From Acanthacorydalis orientalis (Eukaryota > Arthropoda > Insecta > Megaloptera > Corydalidae), in NCBI GenBank assembly GCA_034766995.1, contig CM068313.1:22529012-22593011 (forward strand): DNA of 64,000 nt. The letters run 5' to 3'. Positions 37,265-50,215 of the stretch are shown piece after piece. Within the stretch, counting starts at the first letter, position 1; the number at the start of each line of letters is the position of its first letter. The translations under genes were made by a program, and so were the position numbers. The notes beneath the pieces were generated by a model that was not told where the DNA came from, searched no databases, and worked only from the letters and a program-made list of their open reading frames with translations.

Positions 37265-38385
37265 TAGTCAGTAAATGTCGATGTGATTTTATTTACTAAA
37301 TTTGAGTTCCAATAAAAGTATTTGGTTGCCACATTATTAATAATCTATTGTACAAAAGTTTTTGCTATAAACTGAATAAGATTATTTTATAAATATTGTT
37401 TTTATACTATATAAAAAAAACTAGACTCTTTATAAGATACATTAAAGTAAAAAAGGAGTCATATTTAGATTAATATCAAATCTCAATAAAAAAATAATTA
37501 TTTTATTTATATAATACGAATATCATAATTATTAGTTATTTCTGATATGCCTAAGTATTAGATATGTAAAAGATATCTTTAAAAATTCTAAAAAAATAAA
37601 GGGGTTTAGTTAAATATTTGCATATAATTCGAAAGTTTCTACTTTATCGATTAATTTTTATCTTGAATTAATAATTTGTTCGTATCTTTATTTATATCGA
37701 TGTTTTGAATGCACTGTAATGTACACATTTTATATTACTTGAGCCTGGACTAAAAAAAGAAATTCTTTTATAATTCCTGAAAATTAATTGTGGTATATAA
37801 ACTTTAAGCATGACAAGTATAATATACTTACATTCATAAATATAAAGTATCTCTGTGTCGCACATGATGTGTGTATAATAGGAAAAATCTTCGAAATATG
37901 ATAGTATAATCTCTGACGAACTCGTACCAAAAAAGTGTACAAGTTAGTGCTACCTTTTTTGTAATTAAATCTAGTAATAAAACATCGCACAATAAACAGA
38001 CACATAAAATATTATAAAGCATTTATTTCGACATATTATGTGTCAGATGAAGAAGATTTATAATTAAAATATTAAAAGTTACAGATAAAATTTTAAGTAT
38101 TCGGTTGACTGTTTTATTTCATAGTTCATATTATTATATGCCACGTTGATTTATTGTGTTTTGTTAAAGATTATTTTTAGAACACGTTGCAAGATATAGG
38201 AAATCTCTGAAAAATATAAAAAAGTGACTTTTGTACTGAGATATTTGAAAAAAACGACTAGAAATGCCGTTCAAATGTATTTATTACTCAGTGGGTTGAT
38301 AATTAAATTTGAAATCCATATTTGACATTTTTCAAGTATGAGCATATAGAAATATTTTATTTTACTTCAAATACTTTTTTCTCTT

Positions 38386-38389
<4 letters not shown>

Positions 38390-38417
<28 letters not shown>

Positions 38418-38435
38418 TATATATACATATATACA
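38390..38435. repeat. (ATCT)n-(TA)n repeat
   Basis: Four ATCT units followed by about 25 bp of TA and a tacatata tail. Confidence 0.92.
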
Positions 38436-40363
38436 TAATAAGAAATTATTCATATTTTATAATAAATATTATTAAAAAAATTTACATCAACATTTGATTA
38501 AATATGTACTTAAAACTGAATAAAAGTGTGTATGTTTTTCTCCATAAAGATGAAATATGTTCATGTTTTTATCAATGGTATAGAATTCGCAGAAAAAAAT
38601 CTTCGAATAAAGAGTAATATCATGTTATTCGAATAAAACATTCGTACGTATTTTGTATGATTTTCTACAAATATGATAAAAAATAAAAAATTCTACATAT
38701 ATATTTCATTATTATTATATACCTGTTTTAGTTTATAATGTACTTTTGTCCGGATAATTCATTGTTGGTGAAAAGTTACATTAAAAAATAATAAATGCGA
38801 GTTTTCACAAAACTTTTAAAATTATGTACTTTTTCTGTTTGCTGTTATAATAAAGCCCTAACATAAAATTTGTTATCAGGAAATGATATTATTTTGTAAT
38901 TTTTGCATGAAATAAATTTTGAAAATATATTTTTTCAATTTTATTATCAATAATTCTTTTTACTTTGGCTATAAATGTAATATTTTCTTTATATTAAGAT
39001 ATTTTGTGATATAAATTTTTCATTTTATACAATGTTACCACCATGTTAAAATCACGTATGGATTAAATTTTCTTAACATTCGAGTAAAATTTTAAACTTT
39101 AAGTTGTATTTACTGAAAAGACTCTATTTTGAAAAAGTTATAATGTAAAATAGCAAAAACATAAGCACAGTAAATATTAATTATAATAAATATTTCAATT
39201 TACTAATATAAAATTTAATTAACGTTATAATGGAAATACATCATTCTTGTCAACAAGTATTTTTGTAAATTAAAAATTTATTTGAAAGATAATTTTTCAA
39301 AAAAAAACACGCGTGGGGAAATTTATATTTTTAGTCTTCTAATTGAGAATTTAATATAGGTATGTTTGCGTTTGATCTATTTACGTATTTAAAGAATGTT
39401 TTTACAGATATATATTTTTTTGAAATGTTAAAATTTCATTTAAGTTAGAAAATGTTTAGCACATGACAAAATTTTCAAAAGAATGCTATTGAAAATTGAA
39501 TTAAAAGCAATACAAACAACAAATATAATTCATAATTGATGAATATTCATAATACATTAAATTTTATACTGATAAATATTTATAATAATAATAAACCAAA
39601 ATTATGATAGCAATATTGGTATTTATTCAGACATAAATATATGTAAATATATATAAAAATCACTTTATTTTTTGAACAGCGATATTCACATTTATTATTA
39701 CGTATAATTTCGAACAGATGTTTCTGTAGCCACTTTTTTACTGAAAAAAAGATAGCTACAAGATAATCTTGAAACCCTTTTTCACCTTTCATATTTTTTA
39801 ACACTTTTGTCAAAAGTTCAAAACAGTATCAGGTAGCTGAATCTTTCAAAGAACAGAACATCTACTACTACTGTATACATGAGAAAATCAAATATTTGCT
39901 CTGTCACATGCGGTCAGTTTACAACGTAGTTGGAATTGGTTTCGAAAAAAAATAAGAGGCTTTCTTGTTTCCTTATAGTACACTTGATATGAAATGTGTA
40001 CAGAAAAAAATTAATGAATTTACTTAAAGAGTCTCTGTGTATGTCTGAAACGGTAATTTTTGTTTTAATTAGTAAATAATTAATAGTATATCTTTTTTAA
40101 TGGTTATGATCTTTTCACGTTTCAAAATAATATAGTATATGGTTTTAAGTACAATTTGTACACGTGTATTTTAAAAAATGACATAAGTATGGAAATATTT
40201 TAGCATATATTCCAGGTCAATAGTAAAAAAAAATGTAAATTTTTTGATGTAACGTTTACAAAATGATTTTAATTTTAAACGCTTTATTATTCCTTTAGCT
40301 TCTATTAAAAGATTTTTAAAATCAAAATTATGTTATAGATATGATTACTTTCACACACACACA

Positions 40364-40367
<4 letters not shown>

Positions 40368-40412
<45 letters not shown>
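40368..40412. repeat. (TA)n microsatellite
   Basis: About 43 bp of TA, preceded by a short (CA)n. Confidence 0.94.
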
Positions 40413-40415
<3 letters not shown>

Positions 40416-40561
40416 TTGTCTGCTGTTCCGTATTGGATTTTTTTTGTCTTCATTGTTTAAGTTACACTTTTTAAAGACTAATACCTTTGATTATATTTTT
40501 TTACATTTTACGGCTTTTTAAGAGCAATATAAAAGTTAGACAACTAAAAAAATTGTGTTCT

Positions 40562-40586
40562 ATTTCTCTCTCTCTCTCTCTCTCTG

Positions 40587-40625
<39 letters not shown>

Positions 40626-40640
40626 TTTTGTGTGTGTGTG
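40562..40640. repeat. (CT)n-(TA)n-(TG)n compound microsatellite
   Basis: CT for about 24 bp, TA for about 26 bp, then TG with a tttttg interruption. Confidence 0.94.
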
Positions 40641-41971
40641 CGAGGGAGTATATTATGATTTTTTAATGTTTTTCACACTTGATGAATTTTATATTGAATG
40701 TGTCCCTTGTCAAACCTATATTAAAAATAAGAATTGTGTCATATGCGAATGGAATATTAAAAAAAAACTGAACTACAAAGACACTATACGAGGATTTTTT
40801 ATTTATGTTTTGCACAAAAATCAAATCCAAATTAACATTTATTTTAGTAAGTGTAGACACAATTATCTTGAATGCGTTTTTATATAATTGTTAGATGGAT
40901 AAGAAATGCAATAACTTGAAAAGTAGTACTTGAAAATCAGATACTCTGATCGAGAAGTGTTAATTTTATTTCATTGTGTATTAGATTATTGAACGTATAA
41001 AAGTTCTATTTTGTATCGTATATGTAAGTGTCTTTTATTTAAAGTAAATTTCGAATTTAATCCAAGAAAGACAGAATAAGTATATCAAATAACTATAAAA
41101 ATTAGATATGAAAATACAAAAAAAAAATATAATAATTCACTTTATGAAAGTTTTAAGGTATGATTGATATAGTTACTAATATTTATATTAGTAAATTTTA
41201 GGTAAATTAAATTTAACCATAAAATATTATGTCAAATCTATTTTAACATAAGTAATTCTGTATAGTCATTTATGATGTTGTAGATAATTATATTTTCACT
41301 AATATCTAGAGGTATTTTCCTTATATCTTAATTGAATAGTAATTGAATACGTTCAAAATGAGAATAACAGAAATAGATTTCATTATACTTGAACTAAACT
41401 GAATGCAGTGATGGAGAGGATGTGCATGATATTCAATTTTAATGTTGTTTCTATTCAAAGCTTCAAGTACGTTCTTGCTTCAAGCATGAAAATACTATTT
41501 TGTGGCTCACCTTTGTGTTCACGTTTACAAAATTAATGTTTGCATTGTGAGTATATAATGTAAGAACTAGATATTCTCAATGCCTTTATATGTATAATTC
41601 TGTAAGTGGGCCCTTAAGGTTGATATCTAAAAAACACTTTTATTAAAGTGTTTTTAAGCGACATGTACTTTATAAAGAATAATGTATAAAATGCAGAACG
41701 AGTATTCGTTTTGGTGAAAATTGAATCTTTTTTTAGTAAATCACATATTCTAGAATAGTATATGAAATATTATTTATCTTAAATTAATTTTTTTACACAT
41801 TTTAAGCTATAATCTCATTTAAAATATTCGAAAATAGATAATGTACATCTTATGAATAATTATTCTCAAATCATATTGGACATGTGAGAATCTTACACGA
41901 TATTTTCTTATTGTATTTTATAACAAAATGTTAAATTATACTTTTATAAAAATGACTAAAACGTGTATATA

Positions 41972-42383
41972 CGAGGGTGGTTTAAAGAGTAATTTGGTTC
42001 TATTTTAGGGATAACAGCTTCAGTTTCATAATGTACATTATTTTTCGACATAATCTCCTCAAAGCTCAACGAATTTTCCTCAACGTTTCTCTAGTTCGCG
42101 GTTCTTTCCCGGAAGTGGGTTTCTTCGAGGTCTTTAAAATAGTCGTTTACGGCCATTACCGGCTCTTCATTCGACACAAATCGCTTTTCGGCTAGGAAAA
42201 TTTTAAGTTTCCGGAACAGATGGAAGTCCAAGGGAGACCTATCAGGCGAATACGATGGGTGTGGAAGGAATTTAATTTTTAATTCGACCAATTTTTGCTG
42301 AGCGACAACTTTTGAATGAGCCGGTGCATTTTTATGATGAAATAATACTCTTCAACCCCCAAGTTACTCTTAAACCGCCCTTA
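41972..42383 (-). mobile_element. mariner element, heavily deleted, both TIRs present
   Basis: A 412-bp element with ends cgagggtggtttaaagagta (left) and taagggcggtttaagagtaa (right, reverse-complemented), each bordered by TA. About 0.9 kb is missing compared with a full mariner. The minus-strand frame retains the third catalytic region: LPHPSYSPDRSPLDFHLF, then KLKIFLAEKRF. Upstream of it HHKNAPAHS carries lysine where the second catalytic aspartate belongs. 34 residues separate the two sites, so DD34D spacing is retained. The last clear in-frame stop is at about 42091. The right end abuts a gtatgtat-(TA)n array. Confidence 0.9.
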
Positions 42384-42393
42384 TATATGTATG

Positions 42394-42432
<39 letters not shown>

Positions 42433-43002
42433 AATTTTGTATCTGCACTGAATTGATTCAAACTATTTATGTTTTTTAAATCTACATTTACATGTAAAAC
42501 AAATAACATACTTGTGTAATCTTCATAATAAATAACTGGACATCAATAATTTGTGCACGTGATAGCAGCGAATAATTGTGTATGTAGCTATTATAACAAA
42601 ACATGTGCCCATACACCGTACGACAAATAACTACTTCCTGATTCCTGACAGTGAAGCAATCCGAACATGAAAGACACCTCCACTGTAATTTGATTCAAAC
42701 ATCCGTTTTTTTTAAATCTATTGCAATACGAATATGAACATGCCATTTTATGTTTATTTTTTACCTGTATATTGTATATTTGTATCTTCGTACGGATGTT
42801 GAAATAAGATATTATATTTTCCATTTGCCACTCGGACACATTTTTTTTTTAAATTCGATGAAAATAAATCAATTAAATGTATTATTTATTAAAAAATATT
42901 TCATGAATTTATAATAAAAATAGGTTTATGGTTTCCAAAATGTTAGTATATTATTTATTTAAAAAAAAATATGTATGTTTTGTCATTTTCTTAAAATGAC
43001 GT

Positions 43003-43041
<39 letters not shown>

Positions 43042-43210
43042 TGAAAAAAATTAAATCAAGAAATGATCTTAGAGATTTCCCTTACCACCTATCGTTTTAT
43101 CGATTGTACAATATTCTTACAAAAAACAATTTCCTGTACAAAAATCTCGAAGGAATTTGTCGTATGAAACCTATCCGTATAAAAATAGTTTCGCGTTTTG
43201 TGCATTACTA

Positions 43211-43276
<66 letters not shown>
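43211..43276. repeat. (TA)n microsatellite
   Basis: About 65 bp of uninterrupted TA. Confidence 0.95.
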
Positions 43277-43279
<3 letters not shown>

Positions 43280-43751
43280 GTTCATACATAGTAGTCCATA
43301 AAATATAAGGTGACTGTATATGATATGTATTTGGGTCTGTGCTATTTCGAAATAGTCACTCATATATACACAACTATTTTCACATTGAATACTAGATTAA
43401 ATGTCATGTCAAAAAAATGTTATGTGACATTTGCAGAATTAAAATTCTTGTCTGCTACTGACAAGTTGATTTAACGTCCTTACTCTTATGATCTCAATCT
43501 AACAAGTCAAGAGTTGATATTGTATTATAAAGTTGTTTGCATTATTTCGTTTACACCAGTAAGAGTAATCAGTAATATTGTTTTTAACAGTTAAACATTA
43601 AATTATAATTATTTATTGTAGGTAAAATATAGAGACTTATATTAATATAAAATAAACAATATTAATTTAGTAAAATATTTTTCAGTTCGGCATGTATTCG
43701 GTTTTTATGTTCATCTATCTATTTACAAGCATACGTAAGTGGTTAAAAGTA

Positions 43752-43755
<4 letters not shown>

Positions 43756-43835
<80 letters not shown>
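43756..43835. repeat. (TA)n microsatellite
   Basis: About 80 bp of uninterrupted TA, the longest pure array in the window by eye. Confidence 0.95.
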
Positions 43836-43837
<2 letters not shown>

Positions 43838-44008
43838 ATATGCATGTGTGTGTTTATGTGAAAATTAATTTAATTATTTCTGATTATTTGGAAAAGAATA
43901 AAATATGTTTTTTAGATGCATCACAACAATTCAATAACATGTTTTCTTGTTGAAAATCAGTAATGTATTTTTATTTAAAAACCATAAAAGGAGAAGTACA
44001 AGCTAAAC

Positions 44009-44345
44009 CAGTGATTCTCAACCACTGTGCCGCGAGATTCTTGAAGTGTGCCGCCAAACAAAGCTATACACTAGCTATATACAAATTTCGCATTAAATGT
44101 AATTTGTAATTTATCATTAAATAAACATTTTGTTTACTTTGTAATGCAATTTCATTTTATATTTCATTGAAAATTATTATCGTATGCTATTTTTACAAAA
44201 TATATTATAGGTCATCAATCAATTAACAATCAATTAATCAATTAATCAAGTAAAATTCTTTTAAATTTATCTGATTGTTAGTGTGCCGCCAAATTTTTAA
44301 ATTATTAAAAGTGTACCGTGACGAAAAAAAGGTTGAGAATCACTG
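44009..44345. mobile_element. non-autonomous hAT transposon (MITE)
   Basis: A 337-bp element with ends cagtgattctcaacc and ggttgagaatcactg, a perfect 15-bp inverted repeat of the hAT type. Sub-terminal gtgtgccgccaaa boxes occur near both ends (about 44048 and 44281). The flanks agctaaac (44001-44008) and aactaaac (44346-44353) match at 7 of 8 bases, the 8-bp target duplication expected of hAT insertion. The interior is AT-rich, with a caattaat tandem stretch, and encodes nothing. Confidence 0.9.
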
Positions 44346-44828
44346 AACTAAACAATTGCACACTATAAATATTTTTACAGCTGTGAAAGAGTTTATAATA
44401 TAAAGAGATGATAATTATATCTTCGTGCATTTCGAATTTTTTTTCTTTGATTAATTACATCAGTGTATGTATATACATATAGTGCTTTCGTCTGCGTTCA
44501 ATTATAATTTCGGGAATTGTTGTGCCTGACAAGAACAGAAATTTTAATAACTAGGATAAAGAATAAAAATATGTGGAATTTATTATTCTTTTTTTTTAGT
44601 TTCGTCGGTTTGAATGTTTATTGATATTAGGAATCATTGTTTTATAAAAAGTTTTATCATTTTCAAAGATTTAAAATTTTTTTCTGATTACAATAATATT
44701 TTTATTCGTGGAGATATGTTTAAGATTTATATGAAATTAATTAGTCAAATTGTTTTTATTTTATGATAGAATTTATAAAGGTTTTTTTATAATTTTTATC
44801 GCATAAAATTGATTTATTTCGTTTGTTA

Positions 44829-44829
44829 T

Positions 44830-44882
<53 letters not shown>
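44829..44882. repeat. (CT)n-(TA)n compound microsatellite
   Basis: About 28 bp of CT followed by about 25 bp of TA. Confidence 0.95.
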
Positions 44883-44883
<1 letters not shown>

Positions 44884-45864
44884 ACATACAGAGAAATTAT
44901 TATTAATGTTAACTTGTTTTCACAAAGTTCATTTCATGAATTTCTATTAGGCATGATGAAATTTCCTACTTTCATGCGTAAATAGTGATCATTGGATGGA
45001 ACTTGTTTCTATTGAGTGAATCTCTGGTAAGTTGTAAGTAGAACTATAATTTTTAGCTAGGGGAATAAAATTTAAGTCAGCATTTAGACGATATAAAATA
45101 AAATATTTCAGTAATAATTTACAAAATGATGAGACTGGCTCGTATAATTCATTTCATTTTGGTTAATTTTACCTATGAAACTGATTGACTGAAATTAATG
45201 TTGATGTTGATGTAAAACCGAGAATTATTATTTTTTTACATATTTTTATATTAAATTGTAAGTATTTATTAGAGTTTTATAATAAAAAGCTACTTAATGA
45301 TGAACTAATAAAAAAGAAAACGTTAGTGAAAAATTGTCTGCATTTATTATTTACTAGGATTTCGCTTATATTACATTTTGAAATATTCTTGCAAGAGATT
45401 ATTTATAATACCAACCAAAATTAATTAATAGTATCCAATGAAAATTGCATGAATTTTTTTGAAACATATGGTATACATTTTAACTTAACACGTTCGTGCA
45501 ATGACAGATATAGCTATCAATTAATTCATAAATTCACATTTCTCTTCGATTTATAAATTACGGTTAGAGCAGTCTGTTTCCGAAAAAAGTTTCTTTACCT
45601 GTTCATAAGTCTGAGATTAATACGGAATTTAGATATAAATTACAGCCACTCATGAAAAAGTTATGGTGGATTATTTCTGACAACGATCCTTAAAATTAAG
45701 GTGTATGTGAACGTGTTAATTATGTTGTCATAGGGACTGATGAAATAATAAATTGTGATGGAAAAATTCTTGTTTTCTAAACGTCTGTGTCATATGCATT
45801 TCTATTCCAAACTATTTTTTAATGATATTATCCATGTAAAAGTCTATTTATTTTTTAATCACAT

Positions 45865-45868
45865 ACAA

Positions 45869-45905
<37 letters not shown>
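45865..45905. repeat. (CA)n-(TA)n compound microsatellite
   Basis: About 18 bp of CA followed by about 20 bp of TA. Confidence 0.94.
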
Positions 45906-46247
45906 ATTACAATTTTTTGCATCATTTTTACATAAACTGTTTTAACATATTTAAAAAATGCATTAAAAAACTGATGTGGATATAAAAATTTCATTATTAT
46001 TGCCTTTGAGTAGTAAATTTTAAATCACAGTTAATTCCATTTAGCGTTATAAATTCTAATATATTAGATTCGTTAAACTGTTTCGTTGCGAACCAAGAAA
46101 TATAGTGTAGCTGTCACGTACTTATATTAATGCGCTTTCAAATAAAACCATTAACAAAACAATTCATGTGCTATATTGAACTGTAATGTATATAGAATTT
46201 ATTCAGTTATATGCTTAATATAATTTTATTCCTATTCTGTTTTATAG

Positions 46248-46305
46248 GTCCAACAGAATTTAACCTCGTGAACTGCAGCCGTTATTTTCATGGGCACATT
46301 ATTTA
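46248..46305 (+). other. candidate internal exon (58 nt) between consensus splice sites
   Basis: An acceptor with a good pyrimidine tract (cctattctgttttatag, AG at 46246-46247) is followed by 58 nt and a donor TTTA|GTAAGT (GT at 46306-46307). The enclosed bases are about 40% G+C against clearly lower flanks. One frame (GT, 18 codons, TA) is open throughout and reads PTEFNLVNCSRYFHGHII. Chance pairing of such sites is possible in 64 kb, and the peptide matches no family I know. If real, this is an exon of a plus-strand gene with very long introns; 50216-50383 lies 3.9 kb downstream on the same strand. Confidence 0.28.
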
Positions 46306-46829
46306 GTAAGTTATTTAATATAACATTTTCGATTAATAGTTCTTACTACAAGTTATAAACACATTTATTGTTTTTTTACAAAAAAATGTATCAGTATGAC
46401 AATCAGCGGTCATGCTTTTTTAGTAAGGGCTTGAGTTAAATTCATCTAAAGTATAATTTAAAAAAGGTTTTTTAATTGCAGACAACTCGATTTTCTTCTT
46501 ATTTTTTTTAAATATTATAAATTGTTCAAATTTTCACTTATATACACACACCTTGTATTTATGTACGATTTATATTCTGTTTCTAGATAAATGTTGTTTC
46601 GACTAATATAAATACGTTTTAAAACTGAGGAGAATTAATAAACTAATTTAAATTGCAAATAAGCGAATTGAAATAATACTCAAATAAATATTAAAATCTT
46701 AAAAGCGTGAAATGTACTACAGACCAAAAGAATCTTGCATGAAATAAATATATTATAAAGCATGAAATATTCATTCATTGATAGTAAAAAAATATGGTTT
46801 AATCTTTTCCATAAAAATAAATTACTTAT

Positions 46830-46832
<3 letters not shown>

Positions 46833-46882
<50 letters not shown>
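46833..46882. repeat. (TA)n microsatellite
   Basis: About 50 bp of uninterrupted TA. Confidence 0.95.
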
Positions 46883-46883
<1 letters not shown>

Positions 46884-48187
46884 CCACATTTATACAGGTA
46901 TATGAAAAACATAAACATACAAGGGTGAAAAGTGTGTTTCATTTCGAAATGCCATTCCCTTTTGTTATTTTGCTACCTTGACGTCTACTTAAACGTCTGT
47001 CAAGATATTTTTTGCGTTTGACATCTATCTTCAGAGTATGAATTAAACTTTGCCAAACAAATAAATTATGCAAATGCTATTCAACCAGCTTATGTTAAAA
47101 CGCGTGTCTTTGTCTAACATTGTTAACATAAAACAGGGATAGCTTACTAATACAGTTTCGTCAACTTATAGTCTTATGAATAAAATTGCAATAATTTAGA
47201 TTTTAAATAAGAAACATTTTACTGCGATCAGAATGCCATTGTTTTCGACTTTAATGAAGCATAACTTGAATTGTGTTTGTGTTGTGAAAATGTCACATTG
47301 TTATTAGGCGCGGTCGGTTGTTAGAGGTATTATTTTAATAATTTACTAGGATTTTAATGTTGATATATAATCATGATTTAATATTCTAGTGCTCGGTGTA
47401 ATGATTTACATACTGAAAACGCAACATATTAACATATGTAATAAACATAATTATACGAAATACAAATATTGTACACTTGAATAAATTATAATGAAATATT
47501 AGTGTAAATTAATATTGCAAGACGTTTTATGTGAGTTGTATATTTTAAAGTACGGATTAAATTGATACGAATCATATAATTGTTAAATGGAAAAAAAAAT
47601 TTATAAATTTTATTATAAAATTGTTTATGAGATTAAAAAAAATATTTTATTATTACACTTAATTCTATGCTATTAAATATAAAACATATTATACAAAGCA
47701 TGAAAAATAAACACTTGGAATTCGTTTCATAAAAAAAATAGCTTTTGATACATTTTTTATCTTTGTATAAAAGCAGCATATGCTGTGTCAAATAAGAACA
47801 ATATTACGATGAAATATTATATTCTTCGACAGACGTTCGCTCATTTTTTTTCTTCTAGTATTAGATTTCATTTTTTTAGAAAATCAAATTGGTTCAACTG
47901 TCGCCATATACTCGATTTGAATTGCTGATTTAACTATATATCTTTCTAGAATTTTACAACGGATATTGTTTATATTCAAATTCATATTTTTTGATATTTT
48001 TTTATAGATAATTCCTCTGCAATCGTTTTAAATTCTTAACAGAGTACGTAAATCATTTTAAGATTGTCTGCATAATACGATTTATTTTAAGTGCTATTAA
48101 TCGATTTTCAAAATATGGCACAGTATGTATAATTTGATTCATTTTGAGGAACCGTTCTAGCTGAAAGAAAAATGTATTATATTCAAG

Positions 48188-48192
<5 letters not shown>

Positions 48193-48232
<40 letters not shown>

Positions 48233-48251
48233 GTATATGTATATGTATATT
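48193..48251. repeat. (TA)n followed by (GTATAT)n
   Basis: About 34 bp of TA then four GTATAT hexamers. Confidence 0.9.
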
Positions 48252-48649
48252 GGTGTTTAAAACTCATTTGTTTCATGTAGCAATTGTATTGAAATGAAAA
48301 CCTATAATAACTGTGTTTCAGTTTTAACCTTCTGTTTGATAAAATGTATGTTATAATATTTTAATATTTCAATTTATACTTGTATACGTTTAAAGAGAAA
48401 ATTAAAAATATAATTTATTTTTTATGCGTTTCCTCACTAAAAATATATTTCATTTTAAATGCAATTAATTTATAACAGTATATGCATTTCATAAAAGGAA
48501 AATGTAATGTATAAAATATTTTACACTGACAAGAAACGGTTTTAGAGAAATAAAAGTGTTGATAAATATTCAACTAGCACAAAACAACAAATGAGTTTAT
48601 CAAGATCAATTTCTGTACATAAGAAAATAATTAAAATTACTAATTACTC

Positions 48650-49250
48650 CCATAGAAGTTGGTATTCAGTCAACGTCGAAAACATTGTCGAGAACTGAAG
48701 CGATTCCATTCGAGTAGCAAAGCCGATGCTTGATTTTCGCGTACATGTAACAAACGTAGCACAATAAAATATATGACACTGACAAAATAGTGTCGCATTT
48801 ATCTCAGTTGCGATAAAACTGCGCGCGAGTTTCGACTTCTTGATACCGAATCTTATGAAAACAAACTCGTTCAGTGGAATGAGTGTTTTCTACGGTCGAA
48901 TATATTACTTGATTCAATTTGTTCGCGTTACTGTTTCTCTACACCTCACTACTGTACTGACGTTTTAGCCGTTTTCTCAGCTCATAGACTTGAATTATAA
49001 ATATCAATCGAATTGATACGGGTGATGGCATAAGAACCCGCATCATTGTTCGCGTTCGTCATTCTGACAAGACACCCAATAAAATACATTTCGCGAAGAA
49101 ATAAGAGATACATACACCTCTGAGTCTTTTGTAGTAGTGTATCTGTTGGATTCATTGTGTGTAAAGATAACAATATACTTTAAATGAAAAAGTCTTGGAA
49201 GAAAAACGACGTTGAAAACTCGCGAGCTTGATAAATGACATATAGATCTA
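48650..49250. other. higher-GC, CpG-containing island, unrecognised
   Basis: Relatively GC-rich, with words such as tgcgcgcgagtttcg, gattttcgcgtacatg and tgttcgcgttcgtcat, and free of simple repeats. An acceptor-like attactcccatag ends at about 48652 and is followed by a 25-codon open run beginning KLVFSQRRKHC, with no good donor. Minus-strand frames at 48982-49173 and 49043-49285 overlap and show no domain. It could be a regulatory block or non-coding exon. No identity is assigned. Confidence 0.22.
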
Positions 49251-49330
49251 CAGAGAAAACTTTCACTAGAGATAAATTCGTTCAAGAACGTTTTTTTTTC
49301 TTTTACAGACGGACATTAAACGCATAATAT

Positions 49331-49333
<3 letters not shown>

Positions 49334-49399
<66 letters not shown>
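49334..49399. repeat. (TA)n microsatellite
   Basis: About 66 bp of uninterrupted TA. Confidence 0.95.
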
Positions 49400-49403
<4 letters not shown>

Positions 49404-50215
49404 GATAAACAGCTGAACTACGTTTTTGCAAACACTATCGAATCGACTATATGTTCCCATTACAACCATTACTCGTTATATTAGTGACAGGTAAATGTTA
49501 GTACAGAGAAATGCAAGGATCAAAATCTAAGAAAACTATGCTAAACTTTGCTAACTATAACCGTAAACTTGTTATATGAGTGCTCGCTATAATCAAGTTT
49601 GACAGTACATGTATAATAATGGTCGAACGTAGCTGTCATATTTAGCTGCCTGGCCATATTTAGCTATTGATTTATGTGTTTGCTATATTATTATACTAAT
49701 ACACACAGTTTTTGAATTTCAATAAAAAATACAAAATTTAGAACAACTTGCACAATGTAATTCTTAATAGAAAATCTTAATACCAACAGATAAATATTTA
49801 ATATGTTCTTTCCATTTTATTCCAATCAGTTCAATAAATAATTTTTCTAAATTGTGTTCATAACTATTACTTAAATATTTAATATTATTATTCAACTTGC
49901 ATTAACCCATATTAAAAGTTAATGTGTTATAACAGCGGCATTTAAAAATACATGGGGTGATCTATGTGATATCTATTTTTTAATTATAGAACGATTTGAA
50001 AATTTTAAAAAATAATTATAAATTAAAACAATTCGATCAGTATTTTTTTAATATTTCATATTCGTTATACTTAATGATTATATGCTCAATGTATAATTCT
50101 GTAATTTTTATATTGACTTTCCGATGACTCTAGACATATATATAAAGTTATCCCTGTCGTACTGTAACCTTAGGTAGTGCAAACATGTATTCTCCTCCAC
50201 TCTACCCTTACTCAG

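Larger units (their letters stand above)
37265..41971. other. gene-free AT-rich stretch
   Basis: No gene recognised. (ATCT)n-(TA)n at about 38390-38435, TA at 40368-40412 and (CT)n-(TA)n-(TG)n at 40562-40635. The frames at 37784-38022 (-), 39580-39813 (-) and 40555-40887 (+) show no domain; the last begins inside a microsatellite. Confidence 0.55.
42384..44008. other. gene-free AT-rich stretch
   Basis: TA arrays at about 42396-42429, 43010-43037, 43211-43276 and 43756-43835. The minus frame 42591-42839 (82 codons) lies in mildly GC-richer DNA but shows no motif I recognise. Confidence 0.55.
44346..46247. other. gene-free AT-rich stretch
   Basis: Contains a (CT)n-(TA)n array at 44829-44882 and (CA)n-(TA)n at 45865-45905. 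The 79-codon plus frame at 45185-45424 is K/L/I/N-rich without motifs. Confidence 0.55.
46306..50215. other. gene-free stretch with one GC-richer island
   Basis: TA arrays at 46833-46882, 48193-48228 (with a GTATAT hexamer run to 48251) and 49334-49399. A GC-richer island at 48650-49250 is listed separately. Smaller less AT-rich patches at 46930-47330 and 49590-49660 are unrecognised. Confidence 0.5.

Noticed and set aside
40555..40887. 110-codon plus-strand frame starting near a CT/TA/TG array
   Set aside because: The first third is microsatellite. The remainder has a few cysteines but no domain, and the minus strand is also open.
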